Assembly: GCA_022573935.1 (NCBI GenBank)
Contig: JACZTE010000074.1
Coordinates: forward strand, 1 to 5,790
Reading direction: 5' to 3'
Origin: Chloroflexota bacterium
GTDB lineage: Bacteria > Chloroflexota > Dehalococcoidia > DSTF01 > RBG-16-68-14
Length of the DNA stretch: 5,790 nucleotides
Shown: piece after piece, positions 1-5,790 of the stretch
Layout of the letters: each line of letters begins with the position of its first letter
Position numbering within the stretch: the first letter of the stretch is position 1
Position numbers and translations under genes: made by a program
The notes under the pieces: model-generated
Told to the model about the DNA's origin: nothing
Database searches by the model: none
The model's input: the letters and a program-made list of their open reading frames with translations, nothing else

Positions 1-1643
1 CGCAGCCGCTGCACCAACGCCCGGCCCTGCCACTGCGCCTTCTCGGCGTGGGTGATAAGCGAGAGGGCATCGACCGGCTGGCCGTTCACGAGCACGTCCA
101 GCTTGACGAGCTTGGCCACCGCGTAATGCGAGAGGGTGTAGTCAAGGCTGGCGTAGCCTTGCGTCATCGACTTCAACAGGTCGTAGAAGTCGACCAGGAT
201 CTCCGACAGCGGGATGTGGTACTGCAGGATGACTCGTCCCGCCCCCACGGCCTGCTCCCCTTTTAGTCTTTGCACCCCATCCGCCGTTCCTTGCTCCTCA
301 TCCCCTGTTCCCTGCAGATACTCCATCTTCTTGAACTCGCCCCGGCGGCCGGTGACCAGCTCCATCACGACCCCGATGTAGCGGTCCGGACAGACGACCG
401 AGATCTCCATCCACGGCTCGCGGATCTCCTGCACCTCCGTCGGCGGCGGCAGCCCAGCCGGGCTATCGACGAGGATCTCCTCGCCGTTGGTGCGCCGCAC
501 CTGGTACTCGACGCTGGGCGCCGTGATCAATAGCTCCAGGTCGTACTCGCGCTCCAGCCGCTCCTGCACGATCTCCATGTGCAGCAGCCCCAAGAAGCCG
601 CAGCGAAAGCCCGGCCCCAGCGCCACGCTCGACTCCGGCTCGAAGGAGAGTGCGGCGTCGTTGAGCTGGAGCTTCTCCAGCGCCTCCCGCAGCATCGCGT
701 ATTCGTTGGACTGGGTCGGGTAGAGGCCGGCGAAGACCATCGGCTTCGCCTGGCGATAGCCCAGCAGCGCTTCCGCCGCGGGACGCTCCGCATTGGTGAG
801 CGTATCGCCCACGCGACACTGGCGCACGTCCTTCAGCCCGGTGGCCACGTAGCCCACTTCGCCGGTCGCGAGGCGGCCGAGGGGATTCATCCCAGGCGTC
901 AAGCTGCCCACCTCCAGCGCGTCGACGGTGCGTTTAGCAGACATCAAGCGCAGCGGCGCGGCGCCCTCGACGACACCATCGACGACGCGCACGTGGGCGA
1001 TCACGCCTTTATAGGAATCGTACTTCGAGTCGAAGACGAGCGCTCGTAGCGGCGCGGACTCATCGCCCCCCGGCGGCGGGACTCGCTCGACCACCGCCTC
1101 CAGCAGCGCTCGGGTACCGGTACCCTCTTTGGCCGAGGCGAGCAGCACGTTCTCCCGATCGAAGCCGATCACGTCGCAGACCTGGCGGGCGACGGCTTCC
1201 GCATCGGCGCTGGGCAGGTCGATCTTGTTCACCACCGGGATGATCGTGAGCTTGTGATCGAGCGCGACGTAGACGTTGGCGATCGTCTGCGCCTGTATCC
1301 CCTGCGTCGCGTCGACCACGAGGATGGCGCCCTCGCAGGCAGCGAGCGCGCGCGACACCTCGTAGGAGAAATCGACGTGGCCTGGCGTGTCGATCAGGTT
1401 TAGCTGGTAGTCCACGCCCCCATCGCTGCGATAGGGCATACGAACGGCCTTCGCCTTGATCGTCACCCCCTTCTCGCGCTCGAGCTCCATCGAGTCGAGC
1501 ACCTGCTCCACCCGCTCGCCACGCGAAGCGTCGATCAGGCCGGTGATCTCCAAGAAGCGGTCGGCCAGCGTCGATTTGCCGTGATCGATGTGGGCGATGA
1601 TGCAGAAGTTGCGAATGTGCTCGCGATCCATAGCTCGGCTCAT
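1..1643 (-). CDS. lepA: Elongation factor 4 (LepA), translational GTPase; C-terminus cut by window edge
   Basis: LepA/EF4 is a ribosome-binding GTPase of the EF-G family, cytoplasmic or membrane-associated, that acts on translating or assembling ribosomes. The frame is open for 547 codons to the left edge. Seen: P-loop AHIDHGKST at residues 17-25, the switch I segment EREKGVTIK at 55-63, DTPGH at 85-89, NKID at 139-142, SAK near 170, then the LepA-typical FRCGFLGLLHMEI and, in domain V, GYASLDY. The family is about 600 residues, so roughly the last 80, most of the LepA-specific C-terminal domain, lie outside the window. Residues 444-469 are an extra loop made of degenerate repeats (separate entry). 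The start is taken as the ATG at 1643 (MSRAMDREHIRNF). ATGs at 1631, 1658 and 1670 are also in frame, and none has a convincing Shine-Dalgarno site. Identity is certain; the exact start is not. Confidence 0.97.
   Translation of the reverse strand, partial: MSRAMDREHIRNFCIIAHIDHGKSTLADRFLEITGLIDASRGERVEQVLDSMELEREKGVTIKAKAVRMPYRSDGGVDYQLNLIDTPGHVDFSYEVSRALAACEGAILVVDATQGIQAQTIANVYVALDHKLTIIPVVNKIDLPSADAEAVARQVCDVIGFDRENVLLASAKEGTGTRALLEAVVERVPPPGGDESAPLRALVFDSKYDSYKGVIAHVRVVDGVVEGAAPLRLMSAKRTVDALEVGSLTPGMNPLGRLATGEVGYVATGLKDVRQCRVGDTLTNAERPAAEALLGYRQAKPMVFAGLYPTQSNEYAMLREALEKLQLNDAALSFEPESSVALGPGFRCGFLGLLHMEIVQERLEREYDLELLITAPSVEYQVRRTNGEEILVDSPAGLPPPTEVQEIREPWMEISVVCPDRYIGVVMELVTGRRGEFKKMEYLQGTGDEEQGTADGVQRLKGEQAVGAGRVILQYHIPLSEILVDFYDLLKSMTQGYASLDYTLSHYAVAKLVKLDVLVNGQPVDALSLITHAEKAQWQGRALVQRL
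237..317 (-). repeat. Degenerate 7-bp tandem repeats forming an in-frame insert in lepA
   Basis: On the plus strand, 271-312 reads as six consecutive heptamers: TGCACCC, CATCCGC, CGTTCCT, TGCTCCT, CATCCCC, TGTTCCC, with the next starting TGCAG. They share a loose YRYYCCY pattern. Three heptamers make 21 bp, or seven codons, and the encoded peptide indeed repeats every seven residues (QGTGDEE then QGTADGV). The encoded stretch, residues 444-469 of LepA, lies between MEYL and RVILQYHIPL, where relatives have about three residues in a beta-hairpin turn of the EF-G-like domain V. Net gain is about 23 residues (estimated from remembered LepA sequences, not an alignment). It contains AGA, CTA and AAA codons that are rare in the rest of the gene. 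CTGCAG occurs at both sides (312-317 and 222-227). Confidence 0.75.
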
Positions 1644-1665
1644 GGTAGCACGGGGCATCGGCGAG

Positions 1666-1696
1666 ACCATAGCAGCGGCGGGAGAGGGTTCGTCAA
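1666..1696 (-). promoter_or_regulatory. Possible lepA promoter
   Basis: Reading toward lepA on the minus strand, a TTGACG (1696-1691) is followed after 19 bp by TGC-TATGGT (the hexamer at 1671-1666), an extended -10-like element. Transcription would begin near 1659 and leave a leader of about 15 bases before the ATG at 1643, which would exclude the in-frame ATG at 1670. The 19-bp spacer is longer than the usual 17, and the -10 match is partial, so this is a weak call. The -35 element lies at the broken 5' edge of the arsR remnant. Confidence 0.25.
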
Positions 1697-1880
1697 GGAG
1701 ACTCGCCATGGCCGCCAGCGGCTCTATCGGCTCAGCCCCACACCGTTGCGACAGGTCGGCGCGTGGGTGCGCGAATACGAGCGTTTCTGGCAAGAGGGGC
1801 TGGGCGCGCTCAAGCGATACCTCGAAGAGGAGACAGACGCTGCGCGCCCGGCCGGGCGCCCAGCCAAGCGAAAGGAGTAG
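1689..1880 (+). pseudogene. ArsR-family repressor, C-terminal remnant without helix-turn-helix
   Basis: The 63 residues up to the TAG at 1878 match the end of ArsR-type regulators of the kind paired with AHSA1 proteins: the beta-wing segment RHGRQRLYRL, then LSPTPLRQVGAWV, then the terminal dimerisation helix EYERFWQEGLGALKRYLEEE and a basic tail. A complete member is about 100-120 residues. The first 45-55, which hold the helix-turn-helix, are absent, because the sequence directly upstream is the 5' end of lepA on the other strand. The frame stays open back to a GTG at 1581, but that part is antisense lepA with no family resemblance. The stop sits 2 bp before the ATG of the AHSA1 gene and overlaps the end of its ribosome binding site region, as in an intact coupled pair. 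Family assignment rests on remembered family patterns. It cannot bind DNA in the normal way, so it is called a pseudogene. Confidence 0.75.
1871..1877 (+). promoter_or_regulatory. Ribosome binding site of the AHSA1 gene
   Basis: AAAGGAG lies 5 bases before ATG 1883 and fixes that start. It lies inside the last codons of the arsR remnant, so the two genes were arranged for translational coupling. Confidence 0.7.
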
Positions 1881-1882
1881 TC

Positions 1883-2326
1883 ATGGTCAGCATCAGCCAA
1901 GTAGCCGGAGCCATCGCCCTGGAGGTCACGATAGACGCGCCGCCTGAGCGCGTCTTCCGCGCGCTCACCAGCGCTGAGGAGCTTCCGAACTTTCTGCCGG
2001 AGTTCAAGCAGGTGACATTCGACGCCCGGCTCGGCGGCGAGTACGAGTTCCGCGGCACCGGGGACGACGGCAGCACTTTCAGCACGCGTGGCAAGATCAC
2101 CGAGTTCGACCCGCCACGGCGGCTCGCCTTCAGCTAGCGCTGGCAGGAGTGGGACTTCCCGGAGACGACCGTCACCTTTACGCTAGAGCCCGTCGAAGGC
2201 GACACGAAGGTATCGTTCCTCCACTCCGGCTTCACGACGGAGCTGGAGGAGTCGCGCGTCGACCACGAGAGCCACTGGAAGGACAACCTGCAGTCGCTGA
2301 AGAGCTCCGTGGAGGCCAACCAGTAA
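1883..2326 (+). pseudogene. SRPBCC/AHSA1-domain protein interrupted by an in-frame TAG
   Basis: The START-like (SRPBCC, Activator of Hsp90 ATPase homologue 1-like) fold binds hydrophobic ligands; the function of small stand-alone members like this is mostly unknown. The start is ATG 1883, with AAAGGAG at 1871-1877. Residues 1-84 show the family opening TIDAPPERVFRALTSAEEL (16-34), then LGGEYEFRGTG and GKITEFDPPRRLAFS. Codon 85 (2135-2137) is TAG. The same frame then continues without a break for 62 more codons (RWQEWDFPETTVTFTLEP, and near the end a helix with HWKDNLQSLKSS) to TAA at 2324, giving the normal length of 147. Relatives usually have an aromatic residue, often Tyr, at the stop position, so a single base change TAC or TAT to TAG would explain it. 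The product would lose its second half and fold poorly. Amber readthrough or a sequencing error are the alternatives. Confidence 0.78.
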
Positions 2327-2363
2327 CGGCCTAAGATATCGAACGCGGATAGCGCTTAGGACG

Positions 2364-2370
2364 AAAGGAG
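2364..2370 (+). promoter_or_regulatory. Ribosome binding site of the VOC gene
   Basis: AAAGGAG, identical to the site before the AHSA1 gene, lies 6 bases before ATG 2377 and decides the start of the VOC gene. Confidence 0.75.
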
Positions 2371-2376
2371 AACGCG

Positions 2377-2730
2377 ATGGCTCACCCGGTTACACACTTC
2401 GAGGTGCTCGGCAAGGATGGTCAGAAGCTGCAGGACTTCTATAGCAGCGCCTTCGACTGGAAAATCGACGCAAACAACCCGATGAACTACGGCGTCGTCG
2501 AAGCCGACGGCAGCGGCATCGGCGGCGGCATCGGCCCTGGGCAAAACGGCCAGTACCATCTCACCTTCTACGTCGAGGCGGCCGACCTCAAGGCCATGCT
2601 GGACAAGATCGAAAGTCTGGGCGGCAAGACGACGATGCCGCCGATGACGATCCCCGGCGGACCGGAGATCGCCATGTTCAGCGACCCTGAGGGCAACATC
2701 GTCGGGCTGGTGAAAGAAGGCACCATGTAG
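2377..2730 (+). CDS. VOC-family (glyoxalase/bleomycin-resistance fold) protein
   Basis: A 117-residue single-domain member of the vicinal oxygen chelate superfamily, close in style to the small stand-alone proteins grouped with lactoylglutathione-lyase-like enzymes; substrate unknown, cytoplasmic. Seen: the first beta-alpha unit with THFEVLG (6-12) and FYSSAFDWKI (21-30), a glycine-rich turn at 45-55 (GSGIGGGIGPG), the second unit YHLTFYVEAADL (60-71) and LGGKTTMPPMTIPGGPEIAMFSDPEGNIVGL (81-111, cited here as the closing strands). H7 and H61 sit where metal ligands usually occur, but the position after GNIV, often Glu in active members, is Gly (110), so metal binding is doubtful. The start is well supported by its ribosome binding site. 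It follows the broken AHSA1 gene by 50 bp, probably in the same transcript, and ends just before a strong terminator. It appears intact. AHSA1 and VOC genes are often neighbours. Confidence 0.9.
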   Translation: MAHPVTHFEVLGKDGQKLQDFYSSAFDWKIDANNPMNYGVVEADGSGIGGGIGPGQNGQYHLTFYVEAADLKAMLDKIESLGGKTTMPPMTIPGGPEIAMFSDPEGNIVGLVKEGTM

Positions 2731-2752
2731 CCGGGCCGGCATACGTTAACGC

Positions 2753-2780
2753 AAGAGAGCGGGCGTTCGCCCGCTCTCTT
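2753..2780 (+). terminator. Rho-independent terminator after the VOC gene
   Basis: A perfect 12-bp stem, AAGAGAGCGGGC (2753-2764) with GCCCGCTCTCTT (2769-2780) around a GTTC loop, is followed by the T-rich CTTTGTT. It lies 22 bp after the VOC stop and before the converging end of the epimerase-like gene. The minus-strand side lacks a good T tract, so it should work mainly for the plus-strand transcript, although the stem may also slow reading from the other side. Confidence 0.88.
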
Positions 2781-2800
2781 CTTTGTTCGCTGCGCCGACG

Positions 2801-3745
2801 CTAAACGCAGGTACCGATGCCGTCTTCGACCGTCGGATACCTCGGCGCGAAACCCAGCTCTGCTTTAGCTCGCGAGGTGTCGGCCCAATAGGGTACCGTC
2901 GCCATCGTGATCACATCCTGCGTGAGCGCAGGCGGCTGGCGAACGATTCGCGACGCCAGAACGGCGAGCGTTGCAGCGGCCCGAAAGGCGAGCACCGGGG
3001 CGGGCCACGGATGCCAGACGCTTAGCCGCTCGGCGAGCAGGTTGACGAAGGTGCGATGCGGCACCGGCCGGTCGTCGCAGATGTTGTACACGCGGCCCGC
3101 CGACCGCTCGCTCGTCAGCGCCAGCAACAGCCCCTGCACAACATCCTCGATGTGGACGAAGTGGGTGAGGTAGCGCCCCCAGCCGAACGTCGCCATCACC
3201 CGTAACCTCAGGAGACGCCGGTACAGGTCGATGATGCGCATGCCGGGCCCGTATACAGTGCCCAGACGCAGCACCGTGACGGCTAGCTGTCCCTCTCGAT
3301 GCAGCGCCAGCAGCAGCTCTTCCGCCTCCAGCTTCCAGCGAGCGTGGTTCCCCACAGGCCGGGCCGGCGCATCCTCGGGCGTCGGCTCGAAGGTAGGGCC
3401 GAGTACCTGGGGGAAGCTGGTGAAGATGAACCGGCGCGATTCGCCGTTAGCGCACTCCTCTCCCAGCCAGCGAGCGCCATCGACGTTGGCCCGCCGCAGG
3501 TAGGCCTCGTCGGCCGACCAGAGCGCGCCGCCCAGATGAAACACGGCCTCGATCCCATCGGCGACACCCCGCAGGCTCTCGCGATCGGTGAGGTCGCCCC
3601 GGTGGAGCTCCACGCCCCAAGCCTCCAGCTGATCGCTGCGGCTCGTGGGCCGCACGAGGCCGCGGACGGTGTGCCCGCGTTCGAGCAGGCGCGGGATCAG
3701 CGCGGTGGCGATGTTGCCGCTGGCGCCGGTGACGAGGACACGCAT
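2801..3745 (-). CDS. NAD-dependent epimerase/dehydratase-like protein (extended SDR) with altered active site
   Basis: A 314-residue extended short-chain dehydrogenase/reductase with a Rossmann fold, of the group that acts on nucleotide sugars, sterols or flavonoid-like alcohols; the substrate cannot be told. Seen: N-terminal cofactor loop TGASGNIA (6-13; the last Gly of TGxxGxxG is Ala), the acidic HRGDLTD at 48-54, FHLGG at 69-73, FTSFPQVLG at 108-116, RLGTVYGPGMR at 160-170, VHIEDVVQGLLLAL at 197-210, and the closing ADTSRAKAELGFAP at 288-301. The YxxxK catalytic pair appears as H134-A-R-W-K138, so the Tyr is His, and the Ser expected near 110-111 is unclear (S110, F111). It may therefore be a non-catalytic or unusual member. 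A mildly hydrophobic helix lies at 250-268. Start ATG 3745 directly begins the Rossmann strand MRVLVTG; there is no clear Shine-Dalgarno site. It lies 103 bp after oppF in the same direction. Confidence 0.88.
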   Translation of the reverse strand: MRVLVTGASGNIATALIPRLLERGHTVRGLVRPTSRSDQLEAWGVELHRGDLTDRESLRGVADGIEAVFHLGGALWSADEAYLRRANVDGARWLGEECANGESRRFIFTSFPQVLGPTFEPTPEDAPARPVGNHARWKLEAEELLLALHREGQLAVTVLRLGTVYGPGMRIIDLYRRLLRLRVMATFGWGRYLTHFVHIEDVVQGLLLALTSERSAGRVYNICDDRPVPHRTFVNLLAERLSVWHPWPAPVLAFRAAATLAVLASRIVRQPPALTQDVITMATVPYWADTSRAKAELGFAPRYPTVEDGIGTCV

Positions 3746-3769
3746 ATCGGATCAAGATACACCGATATG
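3743..3769 (-). promoter_or_regulatory. Inverted repeat covering the start codon of the epimerase-like gene
   Basis: CATATCGG (3743-3750) and CCGATATG (3762-3769) form a perfect 8-bp inverted repeat with an 11-bp spacer; the ATG start is the last three bases of the minus-strand copy. It could be an operator for a dimeric repressor, or in the mRNA a hairpin that hides the start codon. An 8-bp repeat could also arise by chance. Confidence 0.35.
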
Positions 3770-3825
3770 GCCTGAGAGAATAGTGCGGCCGGCTGCGATT
3801 GGCAGCTACGGACTGGAGAGAAGAG

Positions 3826-3848
3826 GCGCGGCAGAACGCAGTCCGCGC
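3826..3848 (-). terminator. Weak hairpin directly after oppF
   Basis: Reading on the minus strand, GCGCGG follows the oppF TAA at once and pairs with CCGCGC after an 11-base loop; the downstream tract is CTCTTCTCTCC, pyrimidine-rich but poor in T. It could attenuate reading into the epimerase-like gene. The stem is only 6 bp, so this is tentative. Confidence 0.3.
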
Positions 3849-4861
3849 TTACACCTTATGACAAGCGACCCAGTGCTCCGGCGAGATTTCGCGCCACTCC
3901 GGTATTTCGACACGGCATTCGTCTCCCGCGATGGGGCAGCGGGTGTTGAAGACGCAGCCGGGCGGCGGGTGCATGGGGCTGGGGACATCGCCGGTAAGGA
4001 TGACGCGCTCGCGCTTGGCCTCCACCTCGGGGTCAGGAATCGGGACGGCGGAGAGGAGCGCTTTCGTGTATGGGTGCAGCGGGTTCTTGTAGAGCTCGTC
4101 GCGGTCGGTGAGCTCCATCAGCTTCCCTAGATACATCACCGCCACGCGGTCGCTGATGTGGCGCACCACCGAGAGGTCGTGGGCGATAAAGAGATAGGTC
4201 AGGTTGAACTGCTCCTGGAGATCCTCCAGCAGGTTGATGATCTGCGCCTGGATCGACACATCGAGGGCGGAGACCGGTTCGTCGGCGACGATGAAGTCCG
4301 GCTCCACGGCCAGCGCCCGGGCAACGCCGATGCGCTGTCGCTGGCCGCCGGAGAACTCGTGCGGGAAGCGGTTGGAGTAGTAGGGGTTGAGGCCAACGAC
4401 GCGCATCAGCTCCGCCACGCGCTCGCGACGGGCCTTGCCTTTCGCCAAGCCATGGATCGCCAGCGGCTCGCCGATGATGGCGCCGGCCGACATGCGAGGG
4501 TTCAGCGACGCATACGGGTCCTGGAAGATCATCTGCATCTTTCGGCGCATTCGCCGCAGCTCGCCTCCCTTGATCTTGGTGAGCTCCACTTCCCCGAATT
4601 TGATCTCGCCTTCCGTCGGCCGGTAGAGCTGGAGGATGGCGCGCCCGGTGGTCGATTTGCCGCAGCCGCTTTCGCCCACCAGCCCCAGCGTCTCGCCCTT
4701 GCGAATCTGGAAACTGATGCCGTCCACCGCCTTCACGTCGGCCACCTTACGCTGGAAGATGAGGCCTGCGGTCACGGGGAAGTAGACTTTTAAGTTGCGC
4801 ACATCGACGAGGACCTCGCCCTGCGACGCCGTGCCCTGCACCTGATCCCGAGTTTCCGTCG

Positions 4862-4865
<4 letters not shown>
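3849..4865 (-). CDS. oppF: Peptide/nickel-type ABC importer ATPase subunit, OppF/DppF-like
   Basis: One of two ATPase subunits that power an Opp/Dpp-type importer at the inner face of the membrane; the substrate (peptides, nickel complexes or sugars) cannot be told from the ATPase. Length is 338 residues, normal for the family. Seen: Walker [10 protein letters not shown] (64-72), Q-loop IFQDP with Q115, signature FSGGQRQR (171-178), Walker B FIVADEP (191-197), D-loop SALD (199-202), switch H229 in FIAHD, and the C-terminal oligopeptide-transporter extension starting near HPYTKALL (264-271). That extension holds four cysteines, C304, C310, C317 and C335, in the pattern that binds a 4Fe-4S cluster in characterised Dpp-type ATPases. 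The start ATG 4865 overlaps the oppD stop as ATGA. An upstream in-frame ATG at 4967 exists but would add 34 Arg/Gly-rich residues inside oppD with no family match. Symbol oppF is by family; dppF is equally possible. Confidence 0.95.

Positions 4866-5790
<925 letters not shown>

Noticed and set aside
579..1049. Long plus-strand open frame of 156 codons opposite lepA
   Set aside because: It is antisense to well-conserved lepA sequence; the Arg/His/Ala-rich product has no recognisable domain and is explained by high GC.
1112..1125. 14-bp perfect palindrome GGGTACCGGTACCC inside lepA
   Set aside because: It encodes the ordinary Gly-Thr-Gly-Thr turn after the SAK motif by two repeated GGT ACC codon pairs; a coding coincidence is the simplest explanation.
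2330..2360. CCTAAG / CTTAGG inverted repeat between the AHSA1 and VOC genes
   Set aside because: Only 6 bp per arm with a 19-bp spacer and no T tract; expected by chance.
3299..3775. Plus-strand open frame of 158 codons opposite the epimerase-like gene
   Set aside because: Antisense shadow of a gene with clear SDR motifs.
3645..4130. Plus-strand open frame of 161 codons spanning the gap between the epimerase-like gene and oppF
   Set aside because: Mostly antisense to both genes, with no start signal or family resemblance; the 103-bp gap itself shows only the two weak inverted repeats listed.
4158..4793. Plus-strand open frame of 211 codons opposite oppF
   Set aside because: It mirrors the conserved ABC ATPase motifs on the other strand; no ribosome binding site and no domain seen.

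Overview
The window is GC-rich bacterial DNA with dense coding and pervasive shadow reading frames on both strands. The gene content and the style of LepA and the Opp ATPases would fit a Chloroflexota (Thermomicrobia-like) or another high-GC, soil or thermophile-type lineage. That placement is a guess from general resemblance, because nothing in the window is diagnostic of a taxon. Genes that look functional start on ATG; two small plus-strand genes have clear AAAGGAG ribosome binding sites.

Layout, left to right. (1) Positions 1-1643, minus strand: most of lepA (elongation factor 4), cut by the left window edge. It carries an unusual in-frame insert derived from degenerate 7-bp repeats. (2) Positions 1689-2730, plus strand: what looks like a decayed stress or regulatory cassette. 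It holds the C-terminal end of an ArsR-family repressor with no DNA-binding domain, then an SRPBCC/AHSA1-family gene interrupted by one in-frame TAG, then an apparently intact VOC (glyoxalase-fold) gene. A strong hairpin terminator follows at 2753-2780. (3) Positions 2801-3745, minus strand: an extended-SDR NAD-dependent epimerase/dehydratase-like protein whose usual catalytic tyrosine is histidine. (4) Positions 3849-5790, minus strand: oppF and oppD, the two ATPase subunits of a peptide/nickel-type ABC importer. They are translationally coupled by an ATGA overlap, and oppD is cut by the right edge.

How the genes relate: OppD and OppF would form the heterodimeric ATPase of one importer, whose permeases and binding protein must be encoded outside the window, probably to the right (upstream). 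The epimerase-like gene lies 103 bp downstream of oppF in the same direction and may be read from it or from its own promoter. ArsR plus AHSA1 is a common gene pair, in which the repressor normally controls the SRPBCC protein. Here the repressor has lost its DNA-binding half and its partner has a nonsense codon, so the pair looks like a relic lying next to lepA. I found no CRISPR array, RNA gene, transposase, toxin-antitoxin or defence system. The most notable items are the repeat-derived insert in LepA, the broken ArsR/AHSA1 pair, and the epimerase with altered catalytic residues.
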